DNA from: QHXM01 sp032160705
GTDB taxonomy: Bacteria; Acidobacteriota; Blastocatellia; Pyrinomonadales; Pyrinomonadaceae
NCBI GenBank assembly: GCA_032160705.1
Contig: JAVHVE010000073.1
Coordinates: forward strand, 124,001 to 188,000
Direction of reading: 5' to 3'
DNA length: 64,000 nucleotides
This document shows, piece by piece, positions 51,611-59,620 of this stretch. Each line of letters begins with the position of its first letter. Position 1 is the stretch's first letter. The notes under the pieces were generated by a model. It saw only the letters and a list, made by a program, of their open reading frames with translations. It was not told the DNA's origin and made no database searches. Position numbers and translations under genes: made by a program.

Positions 51611-53440
51611 CTACTTTCCGCCACTGAGGACTAACCCTGTGATGACGGCTGTTATCACAGAAGCTGCCGCAAAAATACCTGCCCATCCCGCGCCGCTCAG
51701 AGACTTCTGCGCCTTTAAGCCTTTCGCTGTCTTTCGCTCGGAAAAGAGATGCGCCAGCGCAAGCAGGAGAGTCGAAAGCGAAAAACAGTAAATTCTATGA
51801 ACCAGAATTCTTGGGAGATGACTGCCGCCTTCTATCAAATCGGAAGGCGTCCAAAGCTTGTAAAGCACCGGATTATAAAGCCAGTTGTGATAGCCTTGAT
51901 CGGCAAAGTAGTAAACCGCGCCGCCGATGGCGAGGCTGACGATATAAGTCAGATATTTATCGCGCAACAGACTATTCAAGGCGACGGAAGCGGCAATCAT
52001 GAAAACTATACTCGGCAATAAAATCACCGCGTAGGTGACGAGGTAAGTCTGCGCTTCGAGCGGCGCATGACCTTTGAGAATTTGTATGACGATTGCCGTC
52101 AGGCCGACCAGCGTGGTCAGGCAAACTGAAAGCAAGAGGATGGCGGAGAACTTCGAGAGCAGTAAGACGAAATTGGGCACAGGCGTGCTCCACAGTACCG
52201 GCTCAATCTTTAACTCACGGTCACGGTGCATCGTCTCGCCCGTGTAGAAGACCGCGATGCCGAACAGGAATAACAAAAGGTTGTCGGTGGTTCTGGCTGC
52301 ATAGGTGGCTGAGTAGGACGCTTCGGGGATGATGCGGTACGTTGCTAATGCCAATCCGCATAACAGCGTGACCAGCGGCGCGATTACCATCAGACTGCGT
52401 TCGGCGCGCAGCAGGCGAAACTCTGTGCTCAAGGCAGCCGTAAATTGCGCAAGACCGGCATGCAGTCCTTGTGTGAGAAGCCTGACTGGTGGAAGCGCAA
52501 TGTTTTTTCCGGCGGCGACTCCGAGCGCTTGAGTGGACTGCACCGAGTCGGTGTTCCCCGGCGCGATGCAAACTTTCTCGGCCTGCGGCGTGAAGTCAAG
52601 AATCGAAGCGCCGCTTCGCCCCACGTGCTCGTCATCCTTTTTGGCAATCGAAAACCGGACGTACACCACTGCCAGGCAAGCAAGCGAAGCGGCGACCATC
52701 AGAATGCGGTTGGCGATCATATCCGCGTCGTAGCTGACCGTGAGTTGGTTCAGCCATTCGGCGCTACGCCCTTGCCACGAATCGCCGCCGACATTAAACA
52801 GCAGCGGGTCTAAAGCGATACGCCAACGCCAGGGCAACCCTTTCATCGCAAATTGCCACGCGATGTAGAGTGGATAAAAAGAGACCGCCAGGCCGTAAAC
52901 TATACGGACGTTGCGCGTGAGCGCGCCGACGGCGAAGAACAAGGCAGCCAGTGCCAGACTCGACACGACGATGAAAAAAAAGAAGTGTTGAAAATAAGGC
53001 AGCACTCGCGGCGCGAGGACGATCATGCCTTTTGTGCTGACGGCCTGAAGCAGAAGCGGCGTCAACGCGAAACAAGCCTGACAGCACACCAGCACGAAGA
53101 AGTTGCCGGAAAACTTGCCGAGCAGATACTCTGCGCGACTGACTGGTTTGGAAAAAATGAGCGGATCAACTCCGATGCGAAAGTCTCTGGTGACGGGGTC
53201 GCCCATCATCAAGGCGATAAACAGGGGCATCGTCATAAAAGAGAATCCGCCGAAGAGCCAGACGATATAAAAATCGCTGTTGACCGCCCAGCCCCTCGCG
53301 ATGGCCGGGCCCCAGCCCCACCATAAAACAGCGTTCGCGCTGAACAAAACCATTAACGCATATGGGGCGATGCGCTTTAAGTTGTACCGTACTTCGGTCT
53401 GAAACACCGCGACGAACGGCATCGGGACTGCGTTTCTCAA
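51611..53440 (-). CDS. ABC-2-type exporter permease, duplicated membrane module
   Basis: A 609-residue permease with two ABC-2 membrane units (about 20-235 and 345-600) joined by a soluble linker. The first unit starts FQTEVRYNLKRIAPYALMVLFSANAVLWWGWG and includes DPVTRDFRIGVDPLIFSKPVSRAEYLLGKF, typical of acidobacterial/Bacteroidota exporters. The substrate is unknown. The start overlaps the stop of the ATPase gene by four bases. It is flanked by attC-like sites, which would make it part of a large two-gene cassette. Confidence 0.88.
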   Translation of the reverse strand: MRNAVPMPFVAVFQTEVRYNLKRIAPYALMVLFSANAVLWWGWGPAIARGWAVNSDFYIVWLFGGFSFMTMPLFIALMMGDPVTRDFRIGVDPLIFSKPVSRAEYLLGKFSGNFFVLVCCQACFALTPLLLQAVSTKGMIVLAPRVLPYFQHFFFFIVVSSLALAALFFAVGALTRNVRIVYGLAVSFYPLYIAWQFAMKGLPWRWRIALDPLLFNVGGDSWQGRSAEWLNQLTVSYDADMIANRILMVAASLACLAVVYVRFSIAKKDDEHVGRSGASILDFTPQAEKVCIAPGNTDSVQSTQALGVAAGKNIALPPVRLLTQGLHAGLAQFTAALSTEFRLLRAERSLMVIAPLVTLLCGLALATYRIIPEASYSATYAARTTDNLLLFLFGIAVFYTGETMHRDRELKIEPVLWSTPVPNFVLLLSKFSAILLLSVCLTTLVGLTAIVIQILKGHAPLEAQTYLVTYAVILLPSIVFMIAASVALNSLLRDKYLTYIVSLAIGGAVYYFADQGYHNWLYNPVLYKLWTPSDLIEGGSHLPRILVHRIYCFSLSTLLLALAHLFSERKTAKGLKAQKSLSGAGWAGIFAAASVITAVITGLVLSGGK

Positions 53441-54324
53441 TGCACACTCTCCCCCTGATTAATCACGCTGAAATAGTAATCCTCCAGCGTCGGAACGACG
53501 GGGCTGAATTCGCCGCTCGGTCTCACCTCGGGCGAAAACGCTCGGACACGCACTTGACCTTCAAATAGTTGTGTCGAGATCACCTTGAATCTTGATTTCA
53601 AAGCAGTCACCTGTTCGCGCGGTACGGTCGTCTCCCAAATCACCGTGGCGATCCGCGCCAGCGCCGCCCGCGGCGTACTGAAGGCGAGAATTTCGCCGTG
53701 GCGAATGATCGCCATCGTGCTGCATAGGTTGGAGACATCGGAGACGATGTGGGTCGAAAGAAGCACGACCGTATCTGCGTCGGCGATCTCGGCAAGCAGA
53801 TTATGGAAGCGGTTTCGTTCTTCCGGGTCTAAGCCCGCCGTCGGCTCGTCAACAATGATCAATCCGGGTCGCCCGATCAGCGCTTGCGCGATCCCTAAAC
53901 GCTGACGCATTCCGCCGGAAAAGCCTCCGACCGGCTGCTTGCGCGCGCTCGTCAGGTTGACTCTTTCGAGCAGCGCGTCAATTAGTCGGGCGCGCTCTTG
54001 TCCGCCCGCGACGCCTTTCAGTCTGGCGAAATAGGTGAGCGTCTGCTCGGCTGTCAGAGTCGGATACAGCCCGAAGTCCTGCGGCAAGTATCCGAGCATC
54101 CTGCGAGCGGCCATTTTTTGGCTGATAAAATCAATGTCATTCACCGCGATGTCGCCGGAGTCGGGGTCGAGCAAAGTGGCAAGTATTTTCATTAACGTCG
54201 TCTTGCCCGCGCCGTTCGGGCCGAGCAGCCCGAACACGCCCGCAGAAATTTCGAGATTGATGCCTCTCAGCGCTTGCACTCCGCTCGCGTAAGTTTTATT
54301 CAATTCTTTAACTCTGAGCATCAC
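53437..54324 (-). CDS. ABC transporter ATP-binding protein
   Basis: A 295-residue ATPase of the ABC-2 exporter class. Walker A GPNGAGKTTLMKIL, Q-loop YLPQDFGLYP, signature FSGGMRQRLGIAQAL (Phe replaces the usual Leu), Walker B LIIVDEPTAGLDPEERNRF and the switch His in LLSTHIVSDV are present. The C-terminal 80 residues form a small beta domain. A GGAGG sequence precedes the ATG. It couples with the downstream permease for export of an unknown compound. Confidence 0.92.
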   Translation of the reverse strand: MMLRVKELNKTYASGVQALRGINLEISAGVFGLLGPNGAGKTTLMKILATLLDPDSGDIAVNDIDFISQKMAARRMLGYLPQDFGLYPTLTAEQTLTYFARLKGVAGGQERARLIDALLERVNLTSARKQPVGGFSGGMRQRLGIAQALIGRPGLIIVDEPTAGLDPEERNRFHNLLAEIADADTVVLLSTHIVSDVSNLCSTMAIIRHGEILAFSTPRAALARIATVIWETTVPREQVTALKSRFKVISTQLFEGQVRVRAFSPEVRPSGEFSPVVPTLEDYYFSVINQGESVH

Positions 54325-54394
54325 CCTCCTCCAGGTACAACCGAAATATCGGTTTGCCTATCTTGTTGCCCGAAGCGTACGAATATCAGGAAGC

Positions 54395-54498
54395 GCCCAA
54401 CGCTGGAGCTGAGGGGCGGCGCAGACAACGCGATTATCATGCAAGTCTCGCGGACGAAAGCCACGCTATTCGCCGTCCCCTCCAGTGACTTGTTGGGC
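54395..54498 (-). mobile_element. attC site (integron recombination site)
   Basis: On the minus strand a 104-base imperfect palindrome starts GCCCAAC and ends GTTGGGC, exact matches to the R'' (RYYYAAC) and R' (GTTRRRY) core sites. The arms share CTGGAG, GGGG and CGGCG blocks in inverted order with extrahelical bases. It begins 20 bases after the stop of the DUF1697 gene, as in gene cassettes. Confidence 0.72.
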
Positions 54499-54517
54499 TG
54501 CGGCTGAGGGAATCTGC

Positions 54518-55078
54518 TCAACCGCTTTTTGCAGCCTGCAAAATCTTGGCTGTGGTGCCAAAGAAACGTGTTGTCGTTTTCACCTTGCATGTTTTTTCGA
54601 TGAACGCGGCTGGATTGCTCGGTCTGCCATTAACAAGTCGCATCACCATAAACACTTCGCCGGATGTAGCCTGTAGTATTTCGAAATCGTTTTTGGGCGA
54701 GACAAGCGGCAACTTGAAATCATCGGGCAACGGTTGCGGGATAAAGGTGATGAGAAATCGCGTGTCGGCTGTAACTTCGAGATGTTTGAACGGGTCGAGT
54801 TGCAACGCATTTTCAACCTCTGAGATTGTTCGCAGAAAGGTCGGAACTTCGTAGCCCAGAGCATTGTAAAGATGCTGCTCGATTTTGCGTGTAAGTGCGG
54901 CGCGGTCGCTTTCCGTCGTCTCGAAAAAGACATTGCCCGTCTGAATATAGCTGCGAATGCTGCTAAAGCCCAATTCTCGGAATAATTCGCGCAACTGTTC
55001 CATCTTCACCTGATGCCCGCCGATGTTTACGCCGCGTAAAAATGCGATGTATTTAACAGTTCTCATAAATCTATTCAC
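54518..55078 (-). CDS. DUF1697 protein (cassette-borne)
   Basis: A 186-residue DUF1697 protein: YIAFLRGVNIGGHQVKMEQLRELFRELGFSSIRSYIQTGNVFFET is the family signature, and VKTTTRFFGTTAKILQAA is the usual ending (normally TTRNWNT). Function unknown. A second start four residues later (MRTVKYIAF) may be used. It lies between a GTTGGGC core site (55103-55109, 25 bases before the start) and a full attC just after the stop, so it has the exact layout of a single-gene integron cassette. Confidence 0.87.
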   Translation of the reverse strand: MNRFMRTVKYIAFLRGVNIGGHQVKMEQLRELFRELGFSSIRSYIQTGNVFFETTESDRAALTRKIEQHLYNALGYEVPTFLRTISEVENALQLDPFKHLEVTADTRFLITFIPQPLPDDFKLPLVSPKNDFEILQATSGEVFMVMRLVNGRPSNPAAFIEKTCKVKTTTRFFGTTAKILQAAKSG

Positions 55079-55102
55079 CTAGACTTTTACTAAGAACAAG
55101 CA

Positions 55103-55109
55103 GCCCAAC
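55103..55109 (-). mobile_element. isolated integron core site (GTTGGGC)
   Basis: A GTTRRRY core on the minus strand, 25 bases before the DUF1697 start and about 100 bases from the integrase remnant. It could be the crossover point of an attI or of a decayed attC. No matching RYYYAAC partner was found to its right. Confidence 0.45.
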
Positions 55110-55154
55110 TACTGATTAAGCCGCAACGTGCAGTGTAACACGCAATATTGTAGT

Positions 55155-55179
55155 ATTAAGTCGCACTATGCGACTTAAT
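55155..55179. repeat. perfect hairpin beside the integrase remnant
   Basis: ATTAAGTCGCA and TGCGACTTAAT form an 11-base stem around CTA. A third copy of the GATTAAG-CCGC type lies at about 55113. It may be part of a decayed attI region. Confidence 0.5.
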
Positions 55180-55209
55180 CACTCTTTCAGACCTCACGGG
55201 GATTTCCTC

Positions 55210-55275
55210 ATGCCCAAGCCTAAACTGCTGGACGAGGTACGCAATGTCGCGCGGCTTCGACATCTCAGCCGGTTT
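55210..55275 (+). pseudogene. remnant of an integron-type tyrosine recombinase (IntI) N-terminus
   Basis: The first 20 codons from the ATG read MPKPKLLDEVRNVARLRHLS, which strongly resembles the N-terminus of integron integrases (PKLLDQVR...IRLKHYS, followed by RTEEAYV). Then the match stops, and no catalytic region is present before mutS. It points right while the cassettes point left, as intI does relative to its array. The short length limits certainty. Confidence 0.5.
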
Positions 55276-55410
55276 GTGAATTCCATAATTGACCTCTGCC
55301 ATAGTCCGCTTGCCTTGCGCGCTCACCAGCGTGTAGGCTTCCGCCTTGAATCCTTAATAGGTTTGAAGCTGGCCGTGCTACTTCTAAGACCCCCCAAGAA
55401 TTGAACAACT

Positions 55411-58400
55411 ATGACTACACTGACGCCGATGCTGCGGCAGTATCATGAACTCAAGCGACAGCATCCCGGCACGCTGCTCTTTTTCCGTCTGGGCGATTTC
55501 TATGAACTCTTTTTCGATGATGCCCTGACCGGCGCGCGTGAGCTTGAGATCACCTTGACCGCTCGGCACAAGGAGCGCGGCGATCCCATCCCGATGTGCG
55601 GTGTGCCGCATCACGCGGCTGCGAATCACATTGCCAGACTCGTCCGCAAAGGTTACCGCGTCGCCATCTGTGAGCAGACGGAAGCGCCATCACAGACCAA
55701 GAAACTCGTGCGCCGCGAAGTGGTGCGAATCATTACGCCGGGCACAGCCCTTGACCCGCAGTTGACTGAAAGCCGCGAGACGATTTACCTGGCCTCTGTG
55801 TGCGGCACGGGCGAACGGATGGCTGTAGCCTTTCTGGATTTATCAACCGGGGAATTTCGTGTGACGGAAGCGAGCGGACGAGACGCATGGACACGCATTC
55901 GTGCCGATATTGAATCCTTTGCCCCGCGCGAAATTCTCTTCCCCGCTTCACTCACTCCACTTATCAAAAGCGAACGCGACGGAGCACCACATACTGCGCC
56001 TCTCCCTTTGCGGCACATGGAAGATGCCGAGGCATCTCCTTCGTTATCGGACGGAAGTGTAGCTGCCAACTTGCCGACAGATGGCGCTTCGGCCTTTGCG
56101 GGTGCGACGCTCTCCCCGCTTGATGATTGGCAGTGGCAGGGGGAGGGCTGCGCCGCGAAGCTGTGTCAGCAATTCGGCGCGCTCTCGCTCGAAGGCTACG
56201 GTCTTGAAGGAAAACCGGAGGCCGTGCGCGCAGCCGGAGCGTGTCTCGGCTACGCGCAGGAGACGCAGCGCGCAGCCGCCGCGCATGTGACGGACATACA
56301 TTACTTTGAGCCGCAAGATCATTTGATTTTGGATCAGGTCACTGTTCGCAATCTTGAACTCATCGAATCGCAGGGCGGAGCAAATCGCACGCACCCTTTA
56401 CTCAAGGTGATAGACGAGACAGTCAATGGCATGGGCGCGCGACTTTTGCGCTCGTGGCTGCTGCGCCCATCCGTTCGCCGTGGCGAGATTGAAGCCCGAC
56501 TCGCGGCGGTCGAAGAGCTTCGCAATTCGCTGACCAAGCGAGACCGACTGCGCACCCTGCTCAAAGAGGTCACCGATCTGGAACGTCTCACAGGTCGCCT
56601 CAACATGAATTCCGCATCACCCCGCGATTTGAATGCACTGCTCCGCTCCCTAAATCAAGTTCCCCTGATTCGTCGGGCGTTATCGGACTCGCAGACATCT
56701 CTCCTGCAAATACTCAATGAGAGTATGGATGAGATGCAGGAGGTGCGCGCGCTCATCGAGCAGTCAATCGCTGACGACCCGCCCGCCAAACTCAGCGATG
56801 GTGGTGCGATTCGCGAAGGATATTCGAGTGAGCTGGATGAGCTACGCGGCATCAGCCGCAATGCCAAACAAACAATCGCGGCGCTCGAAGCGCGCGAACG
56901 CGCACGCTCCGGCATCTCCGGCTTACGGATTCGCTACAACAACGTCTTCGGCTACTTCATCGAAGTTTCAAAAGCCAACGCTGCGCGCGTGCCCTCTGAT
57001 TACGAGCGGCGACAGACGCTCGCCAACGCCGAAAGATACACCACGCCGGAATTGAAATCCTGGGAAGCGAAGGTGCTTGGCGCGGAAGATCGCATCAGTC
57101 CGCTCGAAGCGGAAATCTTCAGCCAGCTCTGCTCAACAATCACTGCCGAGACCAAACGTATCCAGGCCACAGCCCGCGCCATTGCAGCCCTCGACGCACT
57201 CGCCGCGCTCGCAGAGGTGGCCGTCCGTCGTCGCTACGTGCGCCCCGTCATGCACGATGGCGACGAAATAGAGATTGTGCAGGGTCGCCATCCCGTCATC
57301 GAAGCCGTCAATCAAGAGCCGTTCATCCCCAACGATCTGTACATGAACAACTCTACCGACCGGCTGCTCATCATCACCGGCCCCAACATGGGGGGAAAGT
57401 GCCTGAGAGGCGATACGCTGGTTTTTACTGATCGCGGATTGGTAAGAATTTCCGAGTTAAAGCCTACGGATGCATCTGAGGGTAAGTTCGTTGAAATGTC
57501 TTGCCTGGTGAAAGCTCGATTGGGCAAAAGTAGAGCGACCCATTTTTATACCGGCGGCCAGCAGCAAACCATCAAGATTACAACTCGTTTTGGCTACCAG
57601 ATAGAAGGGACATCTAAGCACCGTGTCTGGGTACGGCAAGCTGACGGTAAAGAAAAGTGGGTTCGTCTGGGAGAATTAACTTCAGGTAATGTTGTGGCGA
57701 TTGATAGGCAGATTGATCTCTGGGGCGGGCAGACGGCAATTGATAATTCCCTTCAACCCATCAAGCGCGCCAAGCAGCATCGGCTGCCTGCTGAGTTGGA
57801 TGAAGATTTAGGTTATCTCTTTGGCCTGTTGATTGGCGATGGAACACTAACTTATCCGTCAGGTATCTTGCTCACGACGAAGGACGACTTCATTGCCGAT
57901 GAGTTCAAGCGAATTGTCGGCAAGCATTTTGGGTATGAGATTGGCCATAATAGCTCAACCCTCAGCTATCGAATTAGCAGCAAGCAAATCCGCGTCTTTC
58001 TGGATGGCTTAGGGCTCGGATACGGTCGGGCGCATGAGAAGCATGTGCCGCACTCTATCTTGCGCGCCCCCAAATCTATCGTCATCGCTTTTCTGCAAGG
58101 TCTCTATGATACGGACGGCTGGGCAGCTAACCAGCAGGTCAAGGTTTTCTTCTCAACCGCTTCGGAACGTCTCGCTAGAGAGGTTCAGTTGCTCCTCTTG
58201 AATCTGGGAATCGTAGCTTCGTTGAAAGTCAAACAAACGAAGTGCCTGCCAAGCTATCAAGTCGCCATCTACGGCGCTGACGCCATCAAGTTTCATCAGC
58301 AGGTTGGTTTCCGCCTCCCGCGCAAGCGAATCAGACAACAGCTTGCTTCCAATCTGCGAATGCCTAACGTCGGCATTCCTCACCTCGCAACCACATTAAA

Positions 58401-59511
58401 GCAAGTGCAAGCCGATATTGTAGCCACAGACGGAAAACCGGTCGCTCTCAAACGGAATAAGCGCATCAACTCTATTTTCTATACCTATCTTCCACAACAG
58501 CGAAACATCTCTTACAACAAGCTGGATGAATTGATAGCCTACTGCCATCAGAATCTAGTTTCCTGCCCGCAGCTCGAAACCATTCAGAAGCAGCATTATT
58601 ATTATGATTCGATAGTTACCGTTGAAGCCGGGACAGCGGAGGTTTTCGATCTCTCCGTCGAGCGCGACCATTCATACGTTGCCAATGGCTTTGTCAGCCA
58701 TAATTCTACAATCCTGCGTCAGACTGCCCTCATCAATATCCTCGCGCAGATGGGATCGTTTGTGCCTGCCGATAGTGCGCGCCTTCCTTTGCTTGATCGC
58801 ATCTGGACGCGCGTCGGGGCGTCTGACGATCTTTCGCGCGGGCGCTCGACCTTCATGGTCGAGATGACGGAGACGGCATCAATCCTGCACAGCGCCAGCC
58901 CGCGCTCGCTCGTCCTGCTAGACGAGATCGGACGCGGCACTGCGACCTTCGACGGGCTTTCGATTGCCTGGGCGGTCGCCGAATATTTGCACGACTCTGC
59001 GGAGCATGCCGCCAAGACACTTTTTGCGACCCACTACCACGAGTTGACGGAGTTGGCCGAGCGATTGCCCGGAGCACAGAACTATCAGATAGTGGCGATG
59101 GAGCGCGAAGGCGAGGTTGTTTTTCTTCATCGCCTCGAACGCGGCGCTGCGTCGAAATCTTACGGCATCGAGGTCGCACGCCTCGCGGGTCTTCCGCCTG
59201 CGGTCGTCGCGCGCGCGCGCGATGTGCTGGCCAGATTAGAGCGTTACGAACTGGAGGTTTTCGCCGACGCAGAGAAACATGGTCAAGATGCTGCTCAACC
59301 GGCCAATGATTGGGATGCGTGGGCGTTGGACGAAGCTGGATTGAAGAGCGCCGCACGTCGCGCAAGACAAAAACGCATCGCGGCGCAAGCCACGCTCTTT
59401 GATGCTGCCAACCAGAGTATCCTTGACGAGGTACGCGGCGTTGATGTAGAAACGCTGAAGCCGGAAGAAGCGCTTGATATTCTCCAGGACATACGCAAAC
59501 GGATCGTTTGA
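55411..59511 (+). CDS. mutS: DNA mismatch repair protein MutS, interrupted by an intein
   Basis: A 1366-codon frame in which residues 664-1098 are an intein; the spliced product would be 931 residues. Exteins: mismatch-binding domain I (MLRQYHELKRQHPGTLLFFRLGDFYELFFDDA), connector, core/lever (GYFIEVSKAN), then the ATPase with P-loop GPNMGGK split before Ser/Thr, followed by FVPADSARLPLLDRIWTRVGASDDLSRGRSTFMVEMTE, Walker B LVLLDEIGRGTATFDG and the His switch ATHYHELTEL. Without splicing the ATP site would be broken, so repair depends on the intein removing itself. The ATG has a weak ribosome-binding site. Confidence 0.95.
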   Translation: MTTLTPMLRQYHELKRQHPGTLLFFRLGDFYELFFDDALTGARELEITLTARHKERGDPIPMCGVPHHAAANHIARLVRKGYRVAICEQTEAPSQTKKLVRREVVRIITPGTALDPQLTESRETIYLASVCGTGERMAVAFLDLSTGEFRVTEASGRDAWTRIRADIESFAPREILFPASLTPLIKSERDGAPHTAPLPLRHMEDAEASPSLSDGSVAANLPTDGASAFAGATLSPLDDWQWQGEGCAAKLCQQFGALSLEGYGLEGKPEAVRAAGACLGYAQETQRAAAAHVTDIHYFEPQDHLILDQVTVRNLELIESQGGANRTHPLLKVIDETVNGMGARLLRSWLLRPSVRRGEIEARLAAVEELRNSLTKRDRLRTLLKEVTDLERLTGRLNMNSASPRDLNALLRSLNQVPLIRRALSDSQTSLLQILNESMDEMQEVRALIEQSIADDPPAKLSDGGAIREGYSSELDELRGISRNAKQTIAALEARERARSGISGLRIRYNNVFGYFIEVSKANAARVPSDYERRQTLANAERYTTPELKSWEAKVLGAEDRISPLEAEIFSQLCSTITAETKRIQATARAIAALDALAALAEVAVRRRYVRPVMHDGDEIEIVQGRHPVIEAVNQEPFIPNDLYMNNSTDRLLIITGPNMGGKCLRGDTLVFTDRGLVRISELKPTDASEGKFVEMSCLVKARLGKSRATHFYTGGQQQTIKITTRFGYQIEGTSKHRVWVRQADGKEKWVRLGELTSGNVVAIDRQIDLWGGQTAIDNSLQPIKRAKQHRLPAELDEDLGYLFGLLIGDGTLTYPSGILLTTKDDFIADEFKRIVGKHFGYEIGHNSSTLSYRISSKQIRVFLDGLGLGYGRAHEKHVPHSILRAPKSIVIAFLQGLYDTDGWAANQQVKVFFSTASERLAREVQLLLLNLGIVASLKVKQTKCLPSYQVAIYGADAIKFHQQVGFRLPRKRIRQQLASNLRMPNVGIPHLATTLKQVQADIVATDGKPVALKRNKRINSIFYTYLPQQRNISYNKLDELIAYCHQNLVSCPQLETIQKQHYYYDSIVTVEAGTAEVFDLSVERDHSYVANGFVSHNSTILRQTALINILAQMGSFVPADSARLPLLDRIWTRVGASDDLSRGRSTFMVEMTETASILHSASPRSLVLLDEIGRGTATFDGLSIAWAVAEYLHDSAEHAAKTLFATHYHELTELAERLPGAQNYQIVAMEREGEVVFLHRLERGAASKSYGIEVARLAGLPPAVVARARDVLARLERYELEVFADAEKHGQDAAQPANDWDAWALDEAGLKSAARRARQKRIAAQATLFDAANQSILDEVRGVDVETLKPEEALDILQDIRKRIV
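56042..56052 (+). repeat. copy of the 11-base word CGTTATCGGAC
   Basis: Exact copy inside mutS domain II codons. Confidence 0.7.
56678..56688 (+). repeat. copy of the 11-base word CGTTATCGGAC
   Basis: Exact copy in mutS, 636 bases after the previous one. Confidence 0.7.
57400..58704 (+). mobile_element. MutS intein with LAGLIDADG homing endonuclease
   Basis: A 435-residue in-frame insertion in the MutS P-loop, directly after Lys663. Block A starts with the catalytic Cys1 (CLRGDTLVFTDRGLVRISEL). Block B is near GTSKHRVWV, with Thr71 and His74. An endonuclease domain has two LAGLIDADG helices, LGYLFGLLIGDG (137-148) and FLQGLYDTDGW (231-241). Block F is VFDLSVERDHSYVANG, and block G ends in His434-Asn435, with Ser as +1 extein residue. 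All residues for protein splicing are present. Base composition is visibly lower in G+C than the exteins, suggesting horizontal arrival. Confidence 0.95.
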
Positions 59512-59515
59512 AGGT

Positions 59516-59612
59516 CAACGGTAAATGGTAAGTGGTGAATAGAGAAGAACAGGTTTTTACTATTCACCATTTACCATTTACCGTTTACCATTCGCTATTT
59601 ATCGTCTATCGT
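59516..59612. repeat. heptad inverted repeat E (between mutS and nagZ)
   Basis: The left arm (59516-59542) has units like AACGGTA and AATGGTA; the right arm (59560-59586) has units like CATTTAC, near-perfect complements (about 25 of 27). The heptad pattern runs on past the stem up to about 59612. Both flanking genes run rightward. Confidence 0.82.
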
Positions 59613-59620
59613 CCAATTTC

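Noticed and set aside
58853..59518. 221-codon frame antisense to the mutS 3' end
   Set aside because: Antisense to the MutS ATPase and Arg-rich; a shadow frame.
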